Source of the DNA: Warburgia ugandensis
Lineage: Eukaryota; Streptophyta; Magnoliopsida; Canellales; Canellaceae
Assembly (NCBI GenBank): GCA_035236585.1
Contig: CP141138.1
Span: forward strand, 26,423,437-26,487,436
Reading direction: 5' to 3'
Length of the DNA stretch: 64,000 nt
The translations under genes were made by a program, and so were the position numbers. Below the pieces are notes generated by a model. The model saw only the letters and a list, made by a program, of their open reading frames with translations. It was not told the origin of the DNA and ran no database searches. Position 1 is the stretch's first letter. The number at the start of each line of letters is the position of its first letter. Of this stretch, positions 24,635 to 35,765 are shown piece after piece.

Positions 24635-25560
24635 GATCAAGAGGGTACTAGCCGAATTCTATAAGTATTAGTAATTAGTAATTTGATAACGAAGAACCTT
24701 GTCTCTTGAGAAATAACAACCTTGACCTATTTAGCATTTGTTACATGATGGGCAGGGTTTCCATATTTGCCTTTGCAAGAATATGTGCAGGAACCGAGTT
24801 CTATGTTACCTTTGCTTGATCTTCAAGTCATGCCAACTACAAACTAGGAGACCTGATCCAAATCGTGCTCATATCATATGGACGTGGCCTGGTCAAGCTG
24901 CCCATCTGCTGCTTATGGCAACAACTTTCATGCTTACTAAAAGACACAGATCTTAAGTAAGTCAGTTGCACCATCTTGTAACAAATCTATCTTCAACATT
25001 GTCCATAGCCTATCGATTTGGACCTTCGATCTTCCACAATGTGACAGAAAAATTAGTTGATCCTAAAATTATAGGATTGAGATTTAAGATACATCCGCAA
25101 ATGCTTGCCATAATTTGATCAGACCAAGCATTAAGCAATTGTGTCTAAACGGGCACCACCCGCCCCTAGCAAATCCACCAAATGGAGCCCATCAAAGTTG
25201 ATCTGCACCGTTGAACTAATATGACACTTACTGGATCTCCACTGGCCGCACCACAAGAGAATCCGGCCAACTGGTTTTGAACGGCTAAGAACAACCGATG
25301 TGGGATGCCATTAAATTACGGTTTTATTACAGCCAGGTCCGTGTGCCACGCCGCATCCTGTTTTCGTAGTTAACGGGCAATCGAAGTGCATTTTTGAGGG
25401 GCCAAAGACGGACAAGTCATCTCTCCTCCCAATTATCATCGAGCATAAGCACCGACTTAAAATTGACCACGTCACCTGTCTGGCAGCAACTGGGCCCTAC
25501 TTTTATTTGGTATTTCCTTCAGGTTTTTCTGTCTCTGCGTTCTCTTTTTCCTCCAATTTT
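24635..25560 (+). other. Intergenic region upstream of CAF1, probable promoter region
   Basis: No coding potential recognised. It becomes pyrimidine-rich towards 25500. By position it should contain the CAF1 promoter, but I see no convincing core element. Confidence 0.4.
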
Positions 25561-25564
25561 GTTT

Positions 25565-25589
25565 CTCTCTCTCTCTCTCTCTCTCTCTA
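25565..25589 (+). repeat. (CT)n tract in the CAF1 leader
   Basis: A short CT run about 0.5 kb upstream of the CAF1 start codon in a strongly pyrimidine-rich stretch. Such tracts are common near plant transcription starts; no TATA box is evident. Confidence 0.75.
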
Positions 25590-26067
25590 AGCCTAAAAAT
25601 CTTTCTTCTTTCCTCTCTTCCTTCGCCGCCCAAAATAAAACAAACAAAAAAGAAGTTATATATTTTTTTATAAAACTTCAAAACCTAAAAGATCCTCTCC
25701 TCCTGTCCACCATTTTATTTCTCTCGGAATCCACGACCGGCGCCCTCCTGCCGGAGACTTCAGGAATTTGGAGGTCAGATCTCCGATATAGTCTCCTTGA
25801 TCTGTCTCCTTGATCCGTCTCATTTCTTCTTCTTTCTGTTTCTTGCGTTTTGATTCCCGCTGCCACGCGATTTTTATCCTTGGATCTGGTTTTTGGTGGA
25901 CTTAAGGTTTGTTTCTTACAGATCTGGTCGCCGGGAATCGATTCGTGACAGATCTATTACGTTTTCGCAGTTCCGGATGCCCGTGGCTTGTTTTCGCAAG
26001 GGATTTCTCGGTTGTTCGTGGGATTTGGGGTTTCATTTGCTTTATATCTGGTTTCTACGGTTTGCAA

Positions 26068-26880
26068 ATGTCGATCTTGCCGAAAAGCGACTCGATTCAC
26101 ATCAGAGAGGTCTGGAACGATAATCTTGAGGATGAATTCGCGTTCATTCGAGAAATCGTCGATGATTACCCGTACGTTGCGATGGACACGGAGTTTCCGG
26201 GAATCGTTCTACGGCCCGTGGGCAATTTTAAAACGAGCTCTGATTATCATTACCAAACCCTGAAGGCCAACGTTGATATGTTGAAACTTATCCAGTTAGG
26301 TCTTACTTTTTCGGATGAAGAAGGAAACCTTCCCACTTGCGGAACCGACAAGTATTGTGTCTGGCAATTCAATTTCCGTGAGTTTAATGTTAGTGAGGAT
26401 GTGTTCGCTAATGACTCCATCGAGTTGTTGCGTCAAAGCGGTATCGATTTCAAGAAGAACAATGAAGAGGGCATTGATGCACAGCGGTTCGGAGAGCTTT
26501 TGATGTCTTCAGGAATTGTGTTGAATGATAGCGTGCATTGGGTTACGTTTCACAGTGGATATGATTTTGGCTACTTGCTTAAGCTTCTTACATGTCAGAA
26601 CCTTCCCGATACTCAGGTTGGGTTCTTTAATCTGATCAAAATGTATTTCCCGACGGTTTATGATATCAAGCATCTGATGAAGTTCTGTAATAGTCTGCAT
26701 GGTGGATTGAACAAGCTCGCTGAGCTGTTGGATGTGGAGAGGATTGGGATATGTCATCAAGCGGGTTCGGATAGCTTGCTTACGTCTTGTACATTCAGGA
26801 AGTTGAAAGAGTCTTTCTTTAATGGCTCAACCGAGAGATACGCGGGTGTCTTATATGGTCTGGGTGTTGAGAATGGATAG
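26068..26880 (+). CDS. CAF1: CAF1/POP2-type poly(A) deadenylase, CCR4-NOT subunit (intronless)
   Basis: A 270-aa DEDD-family 3'-5' exoribonuclease that shortens mRNA poly(A) tails as the CAF1 (CNOT7/8-like) subunit of CCR4-NOT in the cytoplasm. The acidic catalytic set is all present: D40 and E42 in MDTEFPG, D166 in HSGYDFGYL and D235 in [10 protein letters not shown], with H230 as the DEDDh histidine. The domain fills the protein, as in other plant CAF1 proteins, and there is no intron. I chose ATG 26068 because [16 protein letters not shown] matches the usual plant N-terminus. An in-frame ATG at 25909 would add 53 residues that look like translated leader. The leader contains a (CT)n tract. 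A Reina-like retrotransposon begins about 0.8 kb past the stop. Function follows from family membership; intactness is read directly from the sequence. Confidence 0.96.
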   Translation: MSILPKSDSIHIREVWNDNLEDEFAFIREIVDDYPYVAMDTEFPGIVLRPVGNFKTSSDYHYQTLKANVDMLKLIQLGLTFSDEEGNLPTCGTDKYCVWQFNFREFNVSEDVFANDSIELLRQSGIDFKKNNEEGIDAQRFGELLMSSGIVLNDSVHWVTFHSGYDFGYLLKLLTCQNLPDTQVGFFNLIKMYFPTVYDIKHLMKFCNSLHGGLNKLAELLDVERIGICHQAGSDSLLTSCTFRKLKESFFNGSTERYAGVLYGLGVENG

Positions 26881-27693
26881 AACACTCATTGAGATATCAA
26901 AAATGAAAAAACTTGTTTGTTGACTGCATGTGGGTGTGACACTCCCATCTCTCTATGTACACCTTTGGCAAAATTTGCTGCTTAATTATGAAATTCCTTT
27001 TCTTGTTTTTGTTTTTAGCTTCTTTGCAGAATTCCAGTTTGTGCCACAACAGAGCATTGCTATGTTAAATTAATATTTCTTTGGTTTCTGAAGACTGTCA
27101 ACAGGAAGCTCCTTAAGAGCTCACCTTCCCCTGAAAAATTAGTATTAGATAGTAGTACACATGAGGAACGATTGACTTGGGCCCTTCTCTGTATCCTTAC
27201 CTTTCTTCTTTAAAGGGATCTTCATTATTCTCTGGATAGTCTTCCATTGACTGCATATTATTAGGTGATTGTAGACCAGCCGCATTGACGTCAAAGTTGC
27301 TCTGTTTGTTAGAACGGCAGGTTGAGCATATAATTTCTTGCAAGGTATGCAAAAGTATGATTTATTTTTGATATTTGGATTTTGCAGACTTTGCATAATG
27401 CTTCCCCCTAGAGTTTGTAACCTCTGCATCTTTGTTAAAATTAGCTCTCATTTTATACGGTCTCATGTTCCAACATGTTGGTGAATCTTGTGTCGCACTT
27501 GGATATTTATATTCCTAATTTACCTTCCTTTATCTGCAACATTGCTTTGTGGCAGGTCAGCAGATTATGAGTTGACTCTTACTTTTTCTTCGGCCGAGGT
27601 ATTAGGCATCCCAACATGTCATTTGGAACTATCAAAACATCTATTGAGAATTTCATGGCTTTCCTTTTCCTATTAAAACAGTTGTATTTAAAG
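26881..27693 (+). other. CAF1 3' flank
   Basis: AT-rich sequence following the CAF1 stop, presumably 3' UTR and intergenic. It ends at the target duplication of the Reina-like element. No gene seen. Confidence 0.4.
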
Positions 27694-27698
27694 CAATT

Positions 27699-28170
27699 TG
27701 ATAGGCCTAAGGGTTCAATTGTTGAAGAAAATCATTCAGTTGGAAAAGAAACTCAGTTTATTGATGAATAACGTGAATTACAAATGATTTCATGACAAGC
27801 AAAGGTAATGGATCTGATGTAGGTAAAACAAGCAGGAAGTTAGGAACCGTAGTTCCTTCTCTGCACTTCCCCCACTCTTCTTTGTTTCTTTTTCCCCCCT
27901 CTCTTTTCCCTTTTATCATTCCTTTTCTTCAAACCTCCTCAACCGTGTATCCTTAATTGGTAACTACCTAATATTCTGAATCCCTTCCAACCCATGGGAT
28001 ACTAATTGTATGTCTGATATATCCTAACCAACTGACTACATCTTTTCCCCAGCTGGCTTGTAACCAATTGATCCTCCTGGCAAATCTTCTGTCATCTAAC
28101 CTGTATATGGCTCTGTTGTTGTAACTACCTCCTCCTTCTAGAATAAGTTTGGAAGATTGGTGATGTAACA
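27699..28170 (-). repeat. 3' LTR of the Reina-like element
   Basis: 472 bp, nearly identical to 32557-33042. On the - strand it begins TGTTACATCACC and ends in TCA. Confidence 0.92.
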
Positions 28171-28182
28171 ATACCCTTCCTT
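28171..28182 (-). other. Polypurine tract of the Reina-like element
   Basis: On the - strand AAGGAAGGGTAT abuts the 3' LTR start. Confidence 0.75.
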
Positions 28183-28410
28183 AGTAGTTTCACCTTGTCC
28201 TCAAGGTGGAAGGAGGGAAACTGGTCGTTCATTACATCATAGAGCTCCCAAGTGTTATCACACTCAGGCAGAAGCTTCCATTTCACCAAAACCTCCTTTT
28301 GACCATTTGGTAGTGTCCTGACTTGCTTGATAGATTCGGGATGCACCATAAGTTCCAATTCTTCCATCAGACCAATAGGTAGGGATTGAGCTTGGGTAGG
28401 GCTGGATAGG

Positions 28411-28568
28411 GCCTACTTCAGCTGAGAAACATGGAAAACCGGATGGATTCGTGTAGTAGGTGGTAAATCCAGGCGGTAGGCGACTTCGGCCCTGCTTTAG
28501 CTGAGAAGCATGGAAAACCGGATGGATTCGTGTAGTAGATGGTAAATCCAGGCGGTAGGCGACTTCCC
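28411..28568 (-). repeat. 79-bp tandem duplication inside the integrase C-terminus
   Basis: Two copies of a 79-bp unit; GCTGAGAA recurs at 28421 and 28500. 79 is not a multiple of three, so the duplication shifts the integrase frame. Confidence 0.92.
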
Positions 28569-31500
28569 CAACGCGTTCCAAGACTGGATAAGGGCCATAA
28601 AACCAGGGGCCGAGTTTCTCATTGGGTCGTTTGGCCAACTTTTTGAACTTAAAGGGTTGTAGCTTCAGAAAGACCGGTTCCCCTATTTGGAATTGGACGT
28701 CCCTACGAGCCTTGTCTGCTTGAGACTTCATTTTGGCTTGAGCCATTAACAAGTTAACCTTGAGTTCTTGTAAGATGACATTCCTGTCTCGAATTTGTTG
28801 GTTTATTGCCTCCACTATAGACCCTTCATCCGAAAACCTTAATAAGGTAGGAGGATCACGTCCATACAGTGCCTTAAATAGGGTCATTCCAGCAACTCCT
28901 TGAAATGTGGTATTGTACCAGAATTTCGCCCAAGTGATCCACTTGAGCCATAGCTTAGGATGGTGTGAAGTGAAGCAGTGTAAGTATGTTTCCAGGCATC
29001 GGTTGACTACTTCCGTCTACCCATTCGTTTGGGGATGGTAAGCAGTACTCATCTTCAGCTCCGTCCCAGCCAATTTGAGTAGTTCTGTCCAAAATTGACT
29101 GATAAAGAGTCGATCCTGGTGGGATACTATGGAATGAGCGTACCCATGGTGCTGCACTACTTCCTTAACAAAAAGAGTGGCAACCTCCTGAGCCAAAAAT
29201 GGGTGGCCTAATGGAAGGAAATGGCTGTATTTCATGAGACTGTCTACTATCACCAGTATTGTATCCATCCTTTGAGATCTAGGTAAGCCTCCAATAAAGT
29301 CCATGGATAGGTCATCTCAAACCTGGTCAGGGATGTGTAATAGTTGGATGAGGCCTCCTGGTTTGAGCGCTTGGTACTTATTTCTCTGGCGTACGTCGCA
29401 AGAAGCCACAAAATTTTGGACATCCTTTTGCATCCCTGTCCAGAACACAACGTTAGACAGCCTTTTGAATGTTTTGAAGGCTCCTGAATGCCCACCTGCT
29501 GGAGTTGAGTGAAATTCTTTGAGTAAGGTGGGAATTCTCGAAGAAGACTTAGGAGTGACCAATCTGCCATGGAAGAGCAAGCAGCCATGTCTTTAGGAAA
29601 ACCCCTTGTGACTGTTGGCGACTAGTAGGTCTTGTAAGATGGGCCGTAGTGTGTCATCTAGGCAAATTTCATCTTCCTGCCCTTGAAATCCTGGGTGCTG
29701 GGTTGTAGAGAGGGCTAGTGAATGGAAAGGGCACTCTTGTCCCGCTGAACTCCCAGGGTTGGAGTTGGTGCAGGCATTGGAGTTGTCAATGTCAACCCTT
29801 CTAGAGAGGGCATCGGCTACTCAATTCTGCCTGCCTGGTTTGTATTGGATGTCGAAGTCGAAACCAAGTAATTTGATGAGCTATTGCTGCTGCTCACTGT
29901 TGAGTACTCGTTGATTTAGGAGGAATTGAAGGCTCCTTTGATCAGTAAGGATAGTGAACCGCCTGCCTAGCATATAATGGTGCCATTTCTGGATGGCTAA
30001 GATGACCGCCATAAGCTCCCTCTCGTACACGGATTTAGATTGGGCGCGAGGGGCAAGTGATTGGTTGAAGAAGGCAAGTGGCCTGCCCTCCTGCATGAGA
30101 ACCGCGCCAATACCTTTTCCTGAAGCGTCGGTTTCCAGAATGAAAGGCTTACTGAAGTTGGGAATAGCCAAGACTGGAACAGAAGTCATGGCTCTCTTCA
30201 GCTCGTCGAAGGCTTTTTGTGCCTCCAAGGACCAATGGAAACTATCCTTCTTGAGGGGACTGGTAAGGGGAGCAGCAATAATTCCATAGTTCTTAACAAA
30301 TTTGCGGTAGTATCCTGTGAGACCAAAAAACCCCCACAATGCTTTAGCATCATGGGGAGTAGGCCATTTGAGCATGCAGTCTATCTTTGAACCTTTCGTT
30401 GCTATCCCGCATGTTGATATTACATGGCATAGATACTCTAACTGGGTTTGGGCACAACTACATTTCTTTTTGTTAACTACCAATTTATGAGAACCCAGCA
30501 GTTGCAATACAGTTGCCAAATGCTCTAAATGTATATTAATGTTAGTGCTATAAACAAGTATGTCATAAAAAAAACCAGCATGAACTTACGAAGATACTGG
30601 CGGAAGATGTCATTCATAAGAGCTTGGAAGGTGGAGGGTGCATTTGTCAACTCGAAAGGCATGACCAAGAACTCGTAACGACCCTCATGCGTTTGGAACT
30701 CTGTTTTCGCGACGTCCTCCTTGATTCGAATTTGGTAGTGACTGGATTGCAGATCCAACTTAGAGAAGATAGTAGCTCCACCCAATTCATCCAATTGCTC
30801 ATCAATAGTTGGAATGGGAAACTTGTTTGGAATGGTGATTTTGTTGAGAGCGCGGTAATCGACGCAGAAGCCCCAACCTCCATCTTTCTTTTTGACTAAT
30901 AGTACTGGGCTTGAATATGGACTCGTACTAGCTCGGATAATGCCAGCCTCCTACAATTCCTTGATGATCTGCTCAATTTCGTTCTTTTGGCAGTGCGAAT
31001 AACGATATGGCCGGATATTAGGGGGTTGGGTATGGTCTTGGACCCGAATAGCATGATCTTGTGGATGGCTAATCGGCAACTATAGGGGTTGGTCGAAGAT
31101 ATGGGCATGTTGGTCCAAGAGAGTTCTCATCCGGGGATGATCCAGAGGTGGTGGTTCCTTCTCAACTTGCAGGCCTTGATACTCGACCACATAGCTTGCA
31201 CTGGAACTGGGTATGGCTCATTGTAAGGTTTTCAAAGACATGGCTGATCATGACAAGGATATGGATCGCCTCGTAGAGTTATCGTTTGGCCTTGCACAAT
31301 GAATTGCATGGTGAGCTTGCTGTAGTTTGCGGAAACCTCCTCGAGGATTTGCAACCAGGCCATCCCGAGCACCAAGTCTGTTCCACTCAGGTTGAACGGG
31401 TGGAAGTGATGTTGAATCACGAGCCCAAGAAGACGCAATACCCATCTCCAACTTGCACCCCGAACGGCTTGGTGAGGGTTACCAGAATTCGTAACTTGTC

Positions 31501-31649
31501 AACCAACTTTCGGGTGATGAAGTTATGGGATGCTTCGGTGTCCACCGGAAAGGGGTCGTCTTTGTGTTGCGAGAAACTCGTTTTCCGCGAAACCCTATCT
31601 CCTTCGTCTTCTCCGACAGCTTGGTTAGGGTTTGCGGGTGGAAATTATA

Positions 31650-32492
31650 GTTTTGCCCCTATGGGCCAGATTCTAACATGGAGCTCTTTAGAGAAGGCCC
31701 ATGGGTCGCCGCTGACTTGGGCCCCAGCCCACTTCTATGTCCATAGGCTCTCACTCGCTCGAGGGCTTCATTTTTTTCTTTGATTTTCTGGGCCAGGTCC
31801 ATAAGTCCAGTTAAGGAAGTGGGCTTAAACATTTTCACTTCAGCCTTCAAATCCTCTCTAAGCCCATTAAGGAAAGCCCCTTTCAATACCTCTTTGAGCA
31901 GATCCACCAAGGGGCTCGATAACAGCTTGAAATCTCGCCTGAAGTCGGCGACGGAGGAAGCCTGCCGGATTGACAGCAAGGCCTCGTAGTCGTCGTCGGA
32001 TTGCGATGGCCGGAACCTCTAGAGGAGGGCAGTCCTGAAGGTGGCCCAAGATTGGAACGGCGACCTCGCGTCCGACCAGAGGAACCAATGGAGGGCTTCT
32101 CCCCCCAAGCAAATGGATGCAGCGGTCACCTTCCCCCCCTTCGTCAGGCGATTCAGCCGGAAGTAGCGTTCTGCCTGGCATAACCACCCTAGCGGATCCC
32201 GTCTGTCAAATATTGGAAGATCCAACCGCCGAGGTTCCATTCTAGGGTTTTCCGACATCACCGGTGAACCTTGGTTGTCCCTGCCCAATGATTCTCCCAC
32301 TTCTGATGCCCTGGTTCTTCCTCGATCTCTGGCCTGATTCGGTAAGGTCTCAGCACCTTCTTGCCTTTGTCTCATCCAAGTCCTGATTTCGATTAAAAAC
32401 TCCCCGATCGTTGTTACGTTAGTTTGCAACCTTTCAATATCCTCCTTCATGCTCCCCACTTTTGCTCTCATATTCTCCATCTCTTTCTCCAT
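31650..32492 (-). pseudogene. Reina-like gag remnant
   Basis: The N-terminal coiled-coil-like start MEKEMENMRAKVGSMKEDI, then RRLDLPIFDRRDPLGWLCQA and ALHWFLWSDARSPFQSW, all typical of Ty3/Gypsy gag. A frame change follows into FRRDFKLLSSPLVDLLKEV and FLNGLREDLKAEV. It would encode the capsid if intact; the frame is now interrupted. Confidence 0.85.
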
Positions 32493-32543
32493 GTTTTCTG
32501 CTCTTTCTGATCTAGTTCTTACTATGCCCCAGAATCAGATCAA

Positions 32544-32555
32544 GCTCTGATACCA
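32544..32555 (-). other. Primer binding site of the Reina-like element
   Basis: On the - strand TGGTATCAGAGC, the exact initiator tRNA-Met complement, one base after the 5' LTR. Confidence 0.9.
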
Positions 32556-32556
32556 T

Positions 32557-33042
32557 TGATGGGCCTTAGGGTTCAATTGTTGAAGAAAATCATTCAGCTG
32601 GAAAAGAAACTCAGTTTATTGATGAATAACGTGAATTACAAATGATTTCATGACAAGCAAAGGTAATGGATCTGATGTAGGTAAAACAAGCAGGAAGTTA
32701 GGAACCGTAGTTCCTCCTCTGCGCTTCCCTCACTCTTCTTTGTTTCTTTTTTCCCCCCCTCTTCGTCCCCCCTCTTTTCCCTTTTATCATTCCTTTTCTT
32801 CGAACCTCCTCAACCGTGTATCCTTAATTGGTAACTACCTAATATTCTGAAATCCCTACCAACCCATGGTATACTAACTGTATATCTGATATATCCTAAC
32901 CAACTGACTACATTTTTTCCCCAGCTGGCTTGTAACCAATTGATCCTCCTGGCAAATCTTCTGTCAACTGACCTGTATACGGCTCTACTGTTGTAACTAC
33001 CTCCTCCTTCTAGAATAAGTCTGGAAGATTGGTGATGTAACA
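32557..33042 (-). repeat. 5' LTR of the Reina-like element
   Basis: 486 bp. It is adjacent to the primer site and slightly longer than its partner because of small indels in a C/T-rich stretch near 32750-32775. Confidence 0.92.
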
Positions 33043-34689
33043 CAATCTTATTATTAATTTTAGTTGCTTAATTGCAATCCACTATTATTTGGATGTGCAT
33101 GCCGGTAAAATGAAGATAATAGTCACCTAACTTTGTTGATTGATTCAAGCATATGACTCAACTTTCTTGATTGATTCAAGCAGAAACGTTCTTTAACTGA
33201 GGCTGGTTTGATGAAATTGACTCCACTTATAGTATTTTGAAGGTTTTCTATATGACAAAGTGCAGACATGTGGAAAATTTGTTAATTGCCAGGTGAATTA
33301 AACATTCCATACAAAGTAGAATGCAATTGGAGAAGGCAGCTTGTTGAAGGATATGGATTAGTTCATTTCTATTTGGTTCTAGATATGTGACTTTTTTGCT
33401 TTGAGGAGCTTTCCCTGATGCCAGACAATTCTTGATTGGTTGGTCTTCGAGACAAAAGGTTGTTCATTCTAGGCCTCATGAAGGGAAGCTGGAGACTAAT
33501 TGTGCCTTGGTATCATTCTAGGGATGGGTTTTAAGAATCAAGAGAGGTAGAGGGCATGGTTCATGTTTTGGCATCATCTTTATGTTCTTGTTAATGGGAG
33601 TTGCTCATTGTTTTTGTTGCTAAAGGCACATGGATAAGAAGATCCATTTTTCCATCTTCCCAATTGGTGGCTGGAGTCTTACTGAAGGTCTTATTGGAAT
33701 AGTTTATGATTCTCTGCCAAAGACAGGTTTTAAGATTGGTAAAAGTGATGGAGTCATGGTTGTATTACTGTCTAATTTTTTTTTCATTTTATTCTCATCA
33801 GGTTTAAGTTGATCGTTATCTTTATAGCTTGATTAGTGATAACAAGGGGATTGTCTTTCCCCTAAGTTTAATCAGCAATGGTAAAGGTCTATGCCTTTTG
33901 CTACTATGGAGGACCTATCCTTTGTTACTTATCTACTGAAAATAGCTTGGACAATGTGGCTAACTTCCAAAATGTTCTGGGATTATTTTGGGCAGCTGAT
34001 ATGGTAGTCATGTAAAGGTGAAAGACACCTTTGCTTTTTAAGTCTGAGTTTAGGGATTGGATCCTTACACCATTGGTATTGGTTTACAATGTTTAGTGGG
34101 TTTTCAAAGTATCTTAACTTCAAAGAGATTGGGTTGGGTTGGACAAGGGAATCAAATTAGACTTTGGAAGGAATTCTGGGCTGGCCGATGCCACTTATGT
34201 GAAATCTACCAAGACTTCTATAGGTTGCCAGGCAGGTTGGCTGGGTATGCATGAGTGCTATATTGGGGGATGATGGTTTTTAGAATTGTGCTTATAGAAG
34301 GTTACCCTCAAGTTTGATGAGGCAAAGCATGATCTACCAATGCTAGTATCTTTAGATCACTTCCTTTGAATTGGATGAACATCATCATGACAGCCTTCAA
34401 ATGAAATTAGATTTTCAGTTTCACCTGGAGTCTCTCATACACTGTTCCCCCATGTTAAAGCATGAGGAAGTGCCGATCCTTGTAGAAGTGTATCTTTTGA
34501 CAGGGATTACTGCAACTGACACTTGTTTTGCTTCCAAATTGATACACAACCGACTGTTAAGGTATACCCCAGGAGGGCAAAGAAGTAAGTTCCGCAGCTA
34601 CAGATGGTCAGGGATAGAATGGATACGGTTAGAAATTTGTTACCCTGCTGGCACCTGGAATAAAAGGGGGATAGGAGAGTGAAAGAGGA

Positions 34690-34707
34690 GGGGGGGGGGG
34701 GGGGGGA
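34690..34707. repeat. G18 homopolymer
   Basis: 18 consecutive G followed by GA-rich sequence. The length may be unreliable from sequencing. Confidence 0.9.
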
Positions 34708-35191
34708 AGAGGGGGAAGAATGAAGAAATGACTGGGAGGAACCAGCTTCTCAAAAGGCTTGGTTACAGATGGTATTTTCTTTTCTTTTCCTGTTATCTTC
34801 ATCTGTTAGCCTACTGTTACTGTTTATCCGACTGTATACTAGAAATCTACACTGGAATATCATACCTGATTTCTTTTGCAATTTATTCTTCAATTCCTGT
34901 TTGCTTCAATTAGTAGTTGCAGGTTCTTATCACAAAAGGAAGAAGTTTGCTCTTGCTAATGCCTGCAATTTATATAGAGAAGCAAAAAATCCTCAATGTC
35001 ATCCTGTCTTCACTTGTTTGTGGCTTTAATAGTGTGGTGCCCATTCTGAAATTCTTCCATGTGCCATGGTGTTCTGATGCACTATGTTGGCTTTCAGTCT
35101 GCTGATAAATAAAGATGGTAGGTGATTCTCTTCTCTTTTTGTGAGGGCTCTGGAGTGAAGAAACAAAAAGATCTTGGTCGACTCTGGGTCT

Positions 35192-35765
35192 TCATCATTA
35201 TCATCATCATCAAAGCCTTATCCCAGTTAAGGGGTTGGCCATATGATTTCCTCCGTTCTCCTCTATCAAGGATCATGGCCTCATTTAGTCTAAAGGTTTT
35301 TATATCTTTTCTCACCACATCTATCCAAGTCCCTATGGGCCTTCCCTTGCCTTTTTAGAGCCTTCGACTTACTCCTTCTAATTGGTCCCTTTTTTGGTCT
35401 CCATTGGACATGTTCAAGTCATTTTAATATACCTTTCTTGATCTTGTTACCTATTGGTGCTATTCCTAAATTTCTTCTAATGTTTTCATTTCTAATTCTA
35501 TCATTTCTTATCTTGGAACTCATCTAGCTCAACATCTTCATTTCAGCCATGCCTCATCCTATATACATGTTGTTCCTTAACTGCCTATCTCTTTGATCTA
35601 TAGAGAATGGCCGGCCTTACAGCCATCCTATAAAATTTTCCTTTTAGCTTGAGTGTCACCTGTTGATCACACAAACTTTAGAGCCTTATCCTCATTTGTT
35701 CCAATGCACTGGATTCTCTGGGTAATATCCCTCTCAATCTCTTCCTTCTCATGATTTATCGATCA
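35192..35765 (-). mobile_element. 5'-truncated RTE LINE 3' end, antisense
   Basis: On the - strand it aligns with the C-terminal RT part of the 51514-54610 LINE (KLKGKFYRMAV; the ERDITQRIQ-like stretch). It ends in a short TGATGATGATG tail, typical of RTE elements. Only the last 0.6 kb remains. Confidence 0.8.

Larger units (their letters stand above)
28125..31600 (-). pseudogene. Reina-like pol remnant: protease, RT, RNase H, integrase, chromodomain
   Basis: On the - strand: protease end near 31230-31440 (GTDLVLGMAWLQ); RT about 30520-30960 ([40 protein letters not shown]); RNase H about 29881-30500 (FILETDASGKGIGAVLMQEG); integrase zinc region and core about 28880-29590 (GGHSGAFKTFKRL, MDFIGGLPRSQRMDT, STAYHPQTNG); integrase end about 28560-28880; chromodomain-like KEVLVKWKLLPECDNTWE about 28240-28330. 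At the RT active site (about 30565) a T-run frameshift coincides with loss of the first catalytic aspartate. A stop interrupts the integrase after QTNG. Non-functional. Confidence 0.9.
27699..33042 (-). mobile_element. Reina-like Ty3/Gypsy chromovirus, complete outline, non-functional
   Basis: 5344-bp element on the - strand. LTRs are 27699-28170 and 32557-33042, flanked by CAATT (27694-27698) and CAATC (33043-33047). The primer site lies next to the right LTR and the polypurine tract next to the left one. Internal order on the - strand: gag, protease, RT, RNase H, integrase, chromodomain-like end (KEVLVKWK). The short LTRs, total size near 5.3 kb and chromodomain fit the Reina clade. Frames are broken by frameshifts, stops and a 79-bp duplication. 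It lies about 0.8 kb downstream of CAF1. Confidence 0.9.

Noticed and set aside
25909..26880. 323-aa form of CAF1
   Set aside because: The first 53 residues do not resemble any CAF1 N-terminus; the internal start at 26068 gives the usual protein length.
34371..34682. 103-codon ORF as a possible gene
   Set aside because: No recognisable domain, no splice-consistent neighbours, and sequence context like old repeat DNA.
34690..34707. G18 run as a quadruplex or regulatory site
   Set aside because: A single homopolymer with no gene context; its length may be a sequencing artefact.
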